Shown here piece after piece: positions 53,222 through 61,152 of a DNA stretch of 64,000 nucleotides; within the stretch, counting starts at the first letter, position 1, and the number at the start of each line of letters is the position of its first letter. Origin of the DNA: Brevibacterium sp. (lineage in GTDB: Bacteria; Actinomycetota; Actinomycetes; Actinomycetales; Brevibacteriaceae); contig NZ_JAPSIB010000006.1 in the NCBI RefSeq assembly GCF_031179145.1, forward strand, positions 1-64,000, given 5' to 3'. The notes beneath the pieces are model-generated. The model saw only the letters and a list, made by a program, of their open reading frames with translations. It was not told where the DNA came from and did not search any database. The position numbers and the translations under genes are program-made.

Positions 53222-53912
53222 CCACGAACTGCGGGTGCTCATCGTCGAGGACGATCCGCTCACCGCCGAGGCGCACGCCGACTTCGTCCGCAGGGTGCCC
53301 GGTTTCAGCGTCGCCGGAATCGGGCTGAGCGGCGCCGAGGCGCTGGCGACGTTCGACGCCCTCGCCGCCGCGGGCACCCCCGCCGACATCGTCCTGCTCG
53401 ACATGAACCTCACGGATTCGCACGGGCTCGAGGTGGCCGGTCGGATGAACAGCCGCGGCCTCGGTGCGGACATCATCGCGATCACCGCGGTTCGGCACCT
53501 GCAGGTGATCAAATCGGCGATCTCGGTGGGGGTCACGCAGTACCTCATCAAACCCTTCACCTTCGCAGCATTCCGGGAGAAGCTCGAGAACCAACGGGCG
53601 TTCCGCCTCAATCTCACCGATGGCGGGCCTCTCGTCACCCAGGCGTCGGTCGACAATGCGCTGCGGGCACTGCGTTCGGCGACTCCGGGCCGGTTGCCGA
53701 AGGGCCTGATCGAGGAGACGCTGACCGCAGTGTCGAGCGAAGTCCGGGCAGCGGACACGCCGGTGTCGGCGACGGAGGTCGGCAGGCGCCTCGACCTCTC
53801 CCGGGTGACGGTGCGCCGGTACCTCGAGCACCTCGTCGACACCGGGCAGGTTCTCAAGCAGCCTCGGCACGGCACCCCGGGGCGGCCGGAGTACGAGTAC
53901 CGCTGGGTGTGA
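53211..53912 (+). CDS. CitB/DcuR-type response regulator
   Basis: 233-aa regulator pairing with the kinase upstream, which it overlaps by 11 nt. Receiver: IVEDDPLTAEAHADFV, phospho-acceptor Asp64 in VLLDMNLTDSHG, and the conserved Lys in YLIKPFTFAAF. C-terminal DNA-binding domain: TPVSATEVGRRLDLSRVTVRRYLEHLVDTG, the winged-helix typical of CitB/DcuR. Likely targets are the carboxylate transporter genes on either side (DctA-like and SSS symporter). Confidence 0.92.
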   Translation: MDSDHELRVLIVEDDPLTAEAHADFVRRVPGFSVAGIGLSGAEALATFDALAAAGTPADIVLLDMNLTDSHGLEVAGRMNSRGLGADIIAITAVRHLQVIKSAISVGVTQYLIKPFTFAAFREKLENQRAFRLNLTDGGPLVTQASVDNALRALRSATPGRLPKGLIEETLTAVSSEVRAADTPVSATEVGRRLDLSRVTVRRYLEHLVDTGQVLKQPRHGTPGRPEYEYRWV

Positions 53913-54030
53913 TTTCGCCGTGGGTCGGCCGGCCCCGCGACGTCGGCGCTGCTGGGTGTAGATTCCGCCGGGCCGGCTCAGTGCAGCGAGGCCGGTGCCG
54001 TCAGTTCCGCCGCCGGGTGTGATTCCCAGC
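53902..54030 (+). repeat. Degenerate duplications of the regulator's 3' end
   Basis: The terminal GCTGGGTGTGATTTCGCCG (53902-53920), which contains the last codons and the stop, recurs as GCTGGGTGTAGATTCCGCCG (53950-53969) and as CGCCGGGTGTGATTCCCAGC (54010-54029). The intervening sequences are rich in GGCCGG. It fills most of the 254-bp gap before the symporter gene; no gene is seen there. Confidence 0.5.
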
Positions 54031-54166
54031 GCCTGAGAACGAGTGTTGAAGCCCCCGTCGAGGTGGCGAAAAGTGAGGGCAGCCGAGGTCCGCCAGAGAG
54101 GTCTCTCAACGTGGAGGGTTCCCGAGGGGCTCGGCCGACAGATGTCCTCGAGAGAAGGAAACAACG

Positions 54167-55687
54167 ATGTCTCCGTATTGGCTCATCGGCGCCCTCGCCG
54201 CCTACTTTCTCATCCTGCTCGGGGTCGCTCTCTACAAGCGGCGCACCGACACCGAGTCCGACTACTTCCTCGGCGGCAACGTCATGCCCGCCTGGATGCT
54301 GGCGATGGCGTTCGTCGCCACCTGGTATGGCGGGAACTCCGCGCTGATCTCCGTCGACGAGGCCAACTCGCAGGGAATGGGCTCGTGGTGGGTGCTCGGC
54401 GGACCGACCGTCATCGCCGTCGTCGCGCTGTTCGCCCTCGGGCCCGTGATCCGCCGCGCCGGCGCGCTGTCGCAGGACGGCATCATGACCGCCCGCTACA
54501 ACAAGACCGCCGGCACCGTGCTCTCGATCGTCACCGCGGTCTACCTCATGGTCTGGGGTGCGAGCCAGATGGTCGCGCTGGGCCTGTTCTTCATGGTCTT
54601 CTTCAACATCAGCTTCGCCTTCGGAGTGGCGATCGGCATCGTCTTCTCCCTCCTCTACGCGATGATCGGCGGGTTCCGGGCCGTGGTGCTCACCGAGACC
54701 GCGCAGTTCGCATTCTTCATGGTTGGTCTCATCGTCTGCCTGGTCGGCGCGATCATCGTCTCCGGTGGACCCGACGCGATCATCCAGACGATCGAGACCA
54801 AACGCGACGCCGCGTTCCTCAACCTGTGGGAGGGCTTCGGCCCCAATCTCGGCTACGTCATCGCCTTCGGCCTGGCCTTCACGATCGACCCCGCCGCCTG
54901 GCAGCGCCTGCAGGCGACGAAGTCCCCGCGCGAGGCCCGCAAGGTCAGCGCGCACGCGATGATCTACTTCATTCCGCTGTACTTCCTCGTCGTGTTCACC
55001 GGCATCGCCTCGATCGCGGCCTTCAACGAACCGCCCGAGGAAGGAATCGTCGCGACCCTGGCTACCAGCCACTTCCTGCCGATCTTCGGCGTCATCGTGT
55101 TCATCGGAATCGCCGCGGCGATCATGTCGACGATCTGCACGACCCTCAACCTCTCCTCCCTCTACCTCACCGAGCTGACGACCAAGGCCATCCGCGGCGG
55201 GGTGAGCGAGAAGCAGAAAGTGTGGATCGCACGGGCCGCGACCCTCGTGGCCGCGGTCATCGGCTTCATCGTCTCCGTCCAGCTGCCGAGCGCGCTCAAA
55301 CTCCTGGCCCTCGCCTCGGAGATGCTCGCCGCCGGCGTGTTCTTCCCGCTGGTCCTCGGCTTCTTCTGGCGCCGCGCAAACTCCGCCGGTGCGATCGCCT
55401 CGATCATCGGCGGAGGCGGCTTCATCGTCTACGGCTTCCTCGTCGAGCTCGGGGTCGGCCTCCCGCACTTCTGGGCCGAGGGTGCGGTGACCCGCGTGCT
55501 CATCGGACTTGGCATCAGTCTCGCCCTCTACATCGGAGTCTCGCTGGCGACCACACCCGAGTATGCGAAGGCCGATGCGTTCCTCGCCGGGGGCCGCCGA
55601 GGCGCCGACGAAAACAGTGACGCGGACCCTCGCAGAGGTGCGGACCCTCACCGAGGTGCGGGGGAGGAAACCGCCGTCGTGCAGTGA
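54167..55687 (+). CDS. Sodium:solute symporter (SSS family)
   Basis: 506-aa transporter with about 13 hydrophobic segments. It shows the SSS pattern: SDYFLGGNVMPAWMLAMAFVATWYGGNS early, YAMIGGFRAVVLTETAQF near TM6, and a central DPAAWQRLQATKSPREARK segment. The C-terminal ~40 residues are a low-complexity tail with a short repeat (RRGADENSDADPRRGADPHR). GAGAAGGAAAC precedes the ATG. The substrate could be a carboxylate, proline- or pantothenate-like solute; the upstream CitA/CitB pair makes a carboxylate plausible. Confidence 0.9.
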   Translation: MSPYWLIGALAAYFLILLGVALYKRRTDTESDYFLGGNVMPAWMLAMAFVATWYGGNSALISVDEANSQGMGSWWVLGGPTVIAVVALFALGPVIRRAGALSQDGIMTARYNKTAGTVLSIVTAVYLMVWGASQMVALGLFFMVFFNISFAFGVAIGIVFSLLYAMIGGFRAVVLTETAQFAFFMVGLIVCLVGAIIVSGGPDAIIQTIETKRDAAFLNLWEGFGPNLGYVIAFGLAFTIDPAAWQRLQATKSPREARKVSAHAMIYFIPLYFLVVFTGIASIAAFNEPPEEGIVATLATSHFLPIFGVIVFIGIAAAIMSTICTTLNLSSLYLTELTTKAIRGGVSEKQKVWIARAATLVAAVIGFIVSVQLPSALKLLALASEMLAAGVFFPLVLGFFWRRANSAGAIASIIGGGGFIVYGFLVELGVGLPHFWAEGAVTRVLIGLGISLALYIGVSLATTPEYAKADAFLAGGRRGADENSDADPRRGADPHRGAGEETAVVQ

Positions 55688-55731
55688 GGTGAGAGGCTCG
55701 CCGAGGAGGCTCCTGCTTCTCAGGCCGGGCC

Positions 55732-55791
55732 TCATCACTTTTGGAACTATGCATCTGTTCCGGAACAGATGCATAGTTCCAAAAGTGATGA
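55732..55791. terminator. Perfect 60-bp palindrome, copy 1
   Basis: A perfect inverted repeat without loop, centred between 55761 and 55762 (CTGTTCC then GGAACAG). Each arm contains GGAACTATGCATCTGTTCC, itself a near-palindrome around ATGCAT. It lies between convergent genes, 4 bp from the VanZ stop codon, so a bidirectional terminator is the simplest reading. A second copy differing by a compensatory base pair is at 56953-57010. Confidence 0.85.
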
Positions 55792-55795
55792 AAGA

Positions 55796-56872
55796 TCAGA
55801 CGGTCCTGCCGGCTCGGGCGTCGGCGATGTCCATCTGGGCGACCGCACAGGCGAGACCGCGGTGATTGCGGGTCGTGAAGACCATGACGAACGAGACGAT
55901 CACGAGGATGGAGAGCAGCAACCCGGCGATCGGCAGGTCGAGGGAGAACAGGACCGTGTAACCGCCGATGCCGACGATGAACCGCAGGAGGCGAGAGGCC
56001 GGGCGGGGGAGACTGTGGCCCGCCGGAGTGATGAAGACGATGCGCTCGCCGAGCGTGACTCCGGTCGTCAGCACGGACACCAGCTGCGCGACGAATGGCA
56101 GGGCGAATGCGCTGACCCTCACCCAGAAGCCGGGCTCATCGACCGGGGACTGCCCGGCCAGCATCTCGACGGCGGAGAAGATGATGAGCACCGCCCACGA
56201 GCTCAGCCACACGATGAGCACGTCACAGGCGACGCCGATCAGCCGGCGGGTGGCGGTGATCGGACGGGGAGTCTCCGGATCACGGCTGTCTGCGGATGAC
56301 GGGAGAGTCTCGTCCGCCAGTGGGAGGACGAGCAGGGCGATGAGTGATCCGGCCACTGCGCCGAGCGTGTTGAGCATGAGATCGTCGACGTCGAACACCC
56401 GATAGGCGCATGAGTAGAGCCCCCAGACGCCGGTGAACTGGGTCAGCTCGATGAGCAGTGATACGAGCGCACCGCTGATCGTCGCCACGACCAGGCCTCG
56501 ACCGGCGAGCTGTCTGAGGAACCACCCCAGCGGCATGAACAGGACGACGTTGAGGGTCGCCTGCAGGACCGCGGGATTCGACACGAGTGCACTGAGGCTG
56601 CTCGTGTCGTAGTCGAAGATGTCGGCGACGAATTGGAACGGTCGCAGCTGCATGGGAGCGCAGGTCACATCCGTTGGGTCAGGCAGCGGCAGCAGCGTAT
56701 AGGTCCACAACGACATCGCATAGATGAGCGCGGCGAACCAGGACGCTGTGCGCCAGAGGGTCATTTGACCGCGTCGCCGGTAGCTGATGGCGACGAATGG
56801 TACGAATGCGAGAACCGCCAGACCGCATCCGACGAAGACTGCCACCACTGCCGGGATCGCGAAGTTACCCAT
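55796..56872 (-). CDS. VanZ-like / RDD fusion membrane protein
   Basis: 358-aa integral membrane protein. The N-terminal ~185 residues are VanZ-like: LWTYTLLPLPDP, NVVLFMPLGWFLRQL, LIELTQFTGVW, RVFDVDDLMLNTLGAVAGSLIA. The C-terminal ~160 residues are RDD-like, with membrane helices and TLGERIVFITPAG. The domain pair is seen in other actinobacteria, with proposed but unproven roles in glycopeptide tolerance or envelope homeostasis. It is a single-gene unit bracketed by two copies of the same long palindrome. Confidence 0.88.
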   Translation of the reverse strand: MGNFAIPAVVAVFVGCGLAVLAFVPFVAISYRRRGQMTLWRTASWFAALIYAMSLWTYTLLPLPDPTDVTCAPMQLRPFQFVADIFDYDTSSLSALVSNPAVLQATLNVVLFMPLGWFLRQLAGRGLVVATISGALVSLLIELTQFTGVWGLYSCAYRVFDVDDLMLNTLGAVAGSLIALLVLPLADETLPSSADSRDPETPRPITATRRLIGVACDVLIVWLSSWAVLIIFSAVEMLAGQSPVDEPGFWVRVSAFALPFVAQLVSVLTTGVTLGERIVFITPAGHSLPRPASRLLRFIVGIGGYTVLFSLDLPIAGLLLSILVIVSFVMVFTTRNHRGLACAVAQMDIADARAGRTV

Positions 56873-56952
56873 GCGTACATCGTATTAGGGGCGGTCCGGA
56901 TTGCGGGGCCTCACTCCGATGTGAGTGTCTCGGCTCCGTTCTCGATCTGGTC

Positions 56953-57010
56953 CATCACTTCTGGAACTATGCATCTGTTCCGGAACAGATGCATAGTTCC
57001 AGAAGTGATG
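56953..57010. terminator. Perfect 58-bp palindrome, copy 2
   Basis: A perfect inverted repeat without loop, centred between 56981 and 56982. It is identical to copy 1 except that TTTTGG/CCAAAA in the arms is TTCTGG/CCAGAA, a matched double change. It ends 5 bp before the stop codon of the ABC ATPase gene on the minus strand and should terminate that operon. It lies between that gene and the VanZ gene. Confidence 0.85.
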
Positions 57011-57015
57011 AAAGT

Positions 57016-58269
57016 TCAGTTCGCCCAGACGCGCACTCCCGCGGGATCGATGCTGACCTCGACCTCGGAGCCTTCGTGCAGACCCACGGCGTCGCGGGAG
57101 AGCAGCAGCGCGCGGATCTCTGGACCGCCATTCGCGGAGACGATGACCTCGGCGGTGGGGCCGAGGAAGACGATGCGATCGACCGTCGCGCGGCCGGCGG
57201 CCGAGGTCGGTGCAGCATCCGCGGCGCAGACTGACACCGCTTCGGCGGCGATCGCGGCCGTGACGTTGACGCCGGTTCTGGGCGCGGCATCGATGGCGGT
57301 TCCGATCGTGGTTCCGATGGTTGCGCTGGAGGCACCACCAGGCACGTGAATGTCGACGCCGGTCAACGCGAGGCCCGCGACCTCGAGGACATGGTCCTGC
57401 GGCGAGGTGCTGGTAACCGCGTCACTCGCGCCCAGCGCGTCACCCGCGCCCAGCACGTCACCCGCGCCCAGCACGTCACTCGCGGCCGGCACGCTCGTTT
57501 TGCCCGCACCAACGCCAGCCCCAGCCGCCTCGGCGACCCGCAGCACTCCGGGGAAGTGCTGGACGCCCATGAACCCCGCGACGAACGGCGAGGCCGGATT
57601 ACGGTACATCCGTTCCGGGGTGTCACGCTGCTGGATTTCTCCGTCGTTGAGCAGGACGACCTGATCGGCCAGGCTCAGCGCCTCCTCCTGGTCGTGGGTG
57701 ACCATGACAGTGGTCACTCCCGCTTCCCGGTGGATGCGCGCGAGCTCCGCCTGCATGTCGCCGCGGACCTTGCGGTCGAGGGCGCTCAGGGGCTCGTCGA
57801 GGAGCAGTAGGTCGGGTTCGATGACCAGGGCACGGGCCAAGGCGACGCGCTGCTGCTGACCGCCGGAGAGTTGCGCCGGCTTCCGGTCGGCCAATTCGCC
57901 CAGTCCGACCAGGTCGAGCACCTCGGCGACCTTCCGCCTCTGATCCGCGCGGGGCACCTTCCGTGACTTGAGTCCGAAGGCGATGTTGTCGGCCACGCTC
58001 AGGTGTGGGAACAGGGCGTAGGACTGGAACACGACGCCGATGTTGCGGCGTTCCGGCGGCAGGCCTTTGAGCGACCGTCCACCGAGGTCGATGGTGCCCG
58101 TGTCGGCAGTCTCGATTCCGGCGACGATGTTGAGGATCGTCGTCTTGCCCGACCCGGATGGGCCGAGCAGAGCGCAGAACGAGCCTTCGGGGACCTCGAG
58201 GTCGATCCCCTTGAGGACCGTCTTCGAGCCGAAGGACTTGGACAGTGAGGACAGGGTGAGGCGGGACAT
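57016..58269 (-). CDS. ABC transporter ATPase, polyamine/ferric/2-aminoethylphosphonate type
   Basis: 417-aa nucleotide-binding subunit of a PotA-like importer. Walker A GPSGSGKTTIL, Q-loop VVFQSYALFPHLSV, signature LSGGQQQRVALARAL, Walker B LLLLDEPLSALD and H-loop VTHDQEEA are all present. The C-terminal TOBE-like regulatory domain (LSRDAVGLHEGSEVEVSIDP) is preceded by an unusual repeat-rich insertion at 57405-57480. ATG 58269 overlaps the stop of the permease gene. Last gene of the operon, followed by the 58-bp palindrome. It energises the two permeases encoded upstream. Confidence 0.93.
   Translation of the reverse strand: MSRLTLSSLSKSFGSKTVLKGIDLEVPEGSFCALLGPSGSGKTTILNIVAGIETADTGTIDLGGRSLKGLPPERRNIGVVFQSYALFPHLSVADNIAFGLKSRKVPRADQRRKVAEVLDLVGLGELADRKPAQLSGGQQQRVALARALVIEPDLLLLDEPLSALDRKVRGDMQAELARIHREAGVTTVMVTHDQEEALSLADQVVLLNDGEIQQRDTPERMYRNPASPFVAGFMGVQHFPGVLRVAEAAGAGVGAGKTSVPAASDVLGAGDVLGAGDALGASDAVTSTSPQDHVLEVAGLALTGVDIHVPGGASSATIGTTIGTAIDAAPRTGVNVTAAIAAEAVSVCAADAAPTSAAGRATVDRIVFLGPTAEVIVSANGGPEIRALLLSRDAVGLHEGSEVEVSIDPAGVRVWAN
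57405..57480 (-). repeat. In-frame 18-bp tandem repeat in the ABC ATPase
   Basis: About four 18-bp units encode SDVLGAGDVLGAGDALGASD (unit xDVLGA or xDALGA) between the ATPase core and the regulatory domain. Units are nearly identical, suggesting recent expansion in a linker. Confidence 0.75.
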
Positions 58270-59093
58270 CAGCGGGTCTCCTTCCCGGTGCCGGACGGAC
58301 CTGTTCCGGACACGACTTTCGCGGCATTGCCGCTGAGGATCTGCAGCACGACGACGAGGATGATGAGGACAAGAATCGTCAGCGTCGACACCGCATTGAT
58401 GTCGGGCGAGATGCCGACCCTGGTCTGGGCATAGATATTCACCGGCAGGGTCTGCACCCCGAGCGGGGCGAGGAAGAGCTGGACGGCGAAGTTGTTGAAG
58501 CAGGTGACGAAGGCCATCAGCGCCCCGGCGAGGACGGCTGAGCGGATGAGCGGCAGGGTCACCCGCAGGAACGTCTGGAACGGACCGAAGCCCAGGGACC
58601 TCGATGCATTGAGCAGCGCGGGGTCGAGCGAGGCGATCCGGGCCGAGACGACGAAGACGACATAGGGCAGGGACACCACCGTGCAGCCGAGCCACAGGGA
58701 CGTCACGCTCTGCCCCAGGCCGAGGCGGTTGGCGATGCCGAGGATCGCGACCGAGAGGATGAGGATCGGAATCGTCACGGTCGCAAGCAGGCTGGAGTTG
58801 ACGGCGTTGCGCAGCCACGGAGTTCCCGGCCGGGCGAGCCATAGTGAGAGCAGGGTGCCGACGACGACGCAGGTGCCCGCGACGAGGATCGAGAGCTGGA
58901 TGCTCGTGTAGGTCGCCTGGATGAGCGGGTTTGTCGGCGTCAGCTCCGCATACCACTTGAGCGTGAACTCGAACGGCAGCGTTCCGAACCGGGAGTCGTT
59001 GAATGACATCACCATCATCGCCAGGATCGGCACATAGAGGACGACGATGATCACGACGGTCCAGATCGTCAGGAGTGCGGGACGTGATCTCAT
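58269..59093 (-). CDS. ABC transporter permease (PotC-like)
   Basis: 274-aa inner-membrane subunit with six hydrophobic segments and the coupling EAA-type loop (ALLNASRSLGFGPFQTFLRVTLPLIRSAVLAG). N-terminal LLTIWTVVIIVVLYVPILAMMVMSFNDS is typical of PotC-type permeases. Start overlaps the preceding permease gene by 4 nt and its stop overlaps the ATPase start. It forms the channel together with the permease encoded upstream. Confidence 0.92.
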   Translation of the reverse strand: MRSRPALLTIWTVVIIVVLYVPILAMMVMSFNDSRFGTLPFEFTLKWYAELTPTNPLIQATYTSIQLSILVAGTCVVVGTLLSLWLARPGTPWLRNAVNSSLLATVTIPILILSVAILGIANRLGLGQSVTSLWLGCTVVSLPYVVFVVSARIASLDPALLNASRSLGFGPFQTFLRVTLPLIRSAVLAGALMAFVTCFNNFAVQLFLAPLGVQTLPVNIYAQTRVGISPDINAVSTLTILVLIILVVVLQILSGNAAKVVSGTGPSGTGKETR

Positions 59094-60079
59094 GTGAGCA
59101 CCTCGGCGGCGGTGGGAATCGAACGTGACCGTCGCACCGACGCCGGACCCGGGCGGCCGGATCGACCCGGTTGACCGGACCGGCCCGGGCGGCCTGAGCG
59201 TGCGGAATCCGGCGCCGAGGCGGTGTCGAGGTCCGTGAGTGGACGCAGCGGACGCGAGACGCGGGTGATGAGCAGCGCGAGCACGACGACCACCGCCAAC
59301 GAGGCGACGAGGAGGACGACGGCCAGCGCGGCCGTGACGCCGTCATCGCCTCCGCCGGAGATCCGATCGGCGATGATGTTGCCGAACAGCGTCCCCTCAG
59401 GACCGCCGAGGACCGCCGACTCGGCGAAGGCGCCGGCGGTGGCGACGAAGGTGATCCCGACCGCCGCGATGAGCTGGGTGGCGCTCGCGGGGACGATGAC
59501 GGTGAAGAAGGTCCGCACCTGCCCCGCGCCCAGCGTCCGGGAGGCGGCGAGCAGCCGCGGATCGATCCGCTCGGCGGCGGTGTAGAGGACGATGACGATG
59601 ACGGAGATCGACTCATAGACGAACATCACCAGAGTCGCCCACGGGGTGTAGAGGATCGATGCGCCCTCGGCGGCCAGTCCCAGTGACTCCAACGGCGCCA
59701 TCAGCGGACCCTTCGCGCCGAGGAGGACCATCATCGCGTAGATGAGCAGCAGCTGCGAGGTGAGGAACGGGATGATGACGAGTGCGAGCAGCACCGGCCG
59801 GTTCCTCTCACCCACGTGACGGCCAATCGTCCAGGCGACCGGCCAGGAGATCGCGATGCTGACGACGGTGACGACGAATGCCATGCCCAGGGTGAAGGCG
59901 AGTCGTTCGAGGTACTGCGGGTTCTCGACGACGCGGGCGAACTGGTCGAACCCGAGTCCCGTCGGCGCGTTGACGGCGTCGACGACGAGGAGAACGAGCG
60001 GGACGATGGAGAACAGCGCCAGCAGGCCGATCCCCGGCATGGCGAGGATCAGCCTGCCGACACGTGCCAGGGGGTTCAT
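59090..60079 (-). CDS. ABC transporter permease (PotB-like)
   Basis: 329-aa first permease of the importer. Six hydrophobic segments and an EAA-type loop (DPRLLAASRTLGAGQVRTFFTVIVPASATQLIAAVG). The C-terminal ~40 residues are an Arg/Gly/Pro-rich cytoplasmic tail with a short tandem repeat (RSGRPGRSGQPGRSGRPG). ATG 60079 overlaps the stop of the binding-protein gene. The unused upstream extension is a shadow. Confidence 0.92.
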   Translation of the reverse strand: MNPLARVGRLILAMPGIGLLALFSIVPLVLLVVDAVNAPTGLGFDQFARVVENPQYLERLAFTLGMAFVVTVVSIAISWPVAWTIGRHVGERNRPVLLALVIIPFLTSQLLLIYAMMVLLGAKGPLMAPLESLGLAAEGASILYTPWATLVMFVYESISVIVIVLYTAAERIDPRLLAASRTLGAGQVRTFFTVIVPASATQLIAAVGITFVATAGAFAESAVLGGPEGTLFGNIIADRISGGGDDGVTAALAVVLLVASLAVVVVLALLITRVSRPLRPLTDLDTASAPDSARSGRPGRSGQPGRSGRPGPASVRRSRSIPTAAEVLT

Positions 60080-61152
60080 CAGGCAGCCTTGACCCGCTCC
60101 CACAGATCGACCCATGCGTCGAGGGTCTCCTGCGGCAGAGGAGCTTGCAGCGCGAGCTTGTCGAGCACCTTCGTATCCGCCTGCACCCGATCACGGGACT
60201 CGGCGTCAAGTGCCTCGACGGCAGCCTGATTCGCCGGAGCAGGGGAACCCGCCTCGGGGTCGGCGGCCCACCGCTTCTCGAAGTCGCTGCTGGTGACGAA
60301 GTTGATCCACTCGTAGGCGAGATCCTCCTTCTGGGTGTCCGCGGCGATCGTCCACGTGTCACCCCAGCCCACGGCGCCCTCCTTCGGCAGAGTCAGCTCA
60401 ACGGGGATGCCGTCGGCGGCGATCTGCGCGATGTTCGAGGAGTGGAAGATGCCGATGTCGACGGTGTCGGAGCTCAGCGCCTTGGCGACCTCCTCGGTGG
60501 CGGTGGTGATGAGCCCGGAGTTGGCCTTGAGATCGAGCAGCGCCTTCTCGACCTTCTCCAAGTCCGGGTTGTTCGGATCTTCGCCGAGGTAGAGGGCTGC
60601 GAGCAGGACGTTGAGCGTGGCATCGTCGACGAGTGCGACCTTGCCCTTGTACTTGGGATCCCAGAGGTCGGCGACAGTGCTCGGCGCCTCCTTGATCTCC
60701 TCGGTGTCGTAGAAGACGGAACTGTAGCCCCACACCCAGGGCACACCGTAGAGGTCGCCATCGCGGCGGAAGGCCTCCTCCTCGGCGAGGACCGGAACGA
60801 CCTCGTCGAAGTTCTCAAGCTTCGCCTCGTCGAGGGGCTGGATCAGCTTGTCGTCCATGGCGGGGCCGATGAACTGGAAGTTCGGCAGTGCGACGTCGAT
60901 GTCGCCCTTGCCGCTGCGGAGCAGCTCGAGGAGTTCGGTCTCCGAGGAGATGTAGCGGTGGACCACCTCGGCGCCGGTCTTCTCCTGGAACTCCTTGGTG
61001 GCCCAGTCGAGGTCGGAGCCGTAGCCGGACCAGTTGACGACGACGAGCGATTCGCTCGTGTCCTGGCCGGCCAGGCCGCCCGAGCACGCCGTCGTGCCGA
61101 GCAGGACCGCGGCGCTCGTGGCTGCGGTGAGAATTGCCGATCGTGTCTTCAT
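60079..61152 (-). CDS. Extracytoplasmic solute-binding lipoprotein (PotD-like)
   Basis: 357-aa lipoprotein: signal peptide and lipobox TTAC with the lipidated Cys near residue 23. The mature part has the PotD-type start LVVVNWSGYGSDLDWATKEF, DIDVALPNFQFIGPAMDDKLI and GVPWVWGYSSVFYDTEEI. The family binds polyamines, 2-aminoethylphosphonate or similar small cations. ATG 61152 overlaps the GH1 stop by 4 nt. It supplies specificity to the importer; being next to a glycosidase and a LacI regulator raises the possibility of a glycosylated ligand. Confidence 0.92.
   Translation of the reverse strand: MKTRSAILTAATSAAVLLGTTACSGGLAGQDTSESLVVVNWSGYGSDLDWATKEFQEKTGAEVVHRYISSETELLELLRSGKGDIDVALPNFQFIGPAMDDKLIQPLDEAKLENFDEVVPVLAEEEAFRRDGDLYGVPWVWGYSSVFYDTEEIKEAPSTVADLWDPKYKGKVALVDDATLNVLLAALYLGEDPNNPDLEKVEKALLDLKANSGLITTATEEVAKALSSDTVDIGIFHSSNIAQIAADGIPVELTLPKEGAVGWGDTWTIAADTQKEDLAYEWINFVTSSDFEKRWAADPEAGSPAPANQAAVEALDAESRDRVQADTKVLDKLALQAPLPQETLDAWVDLWERVKAA

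Noticed and set aside
53978..55774. A 598-residue minus-strand open frame
   Set aside because: Antisense to the SSS symporter, consisting of D/E/H/R runs with no protein-like hydrophobic core.
58270..59616. N-terminal extension of the ABC ATPase frame
   Set aside because: The extra 449 residues are a shadow of the two permease genes; ATG 58269 sits in the proper overlap with the permease stop.
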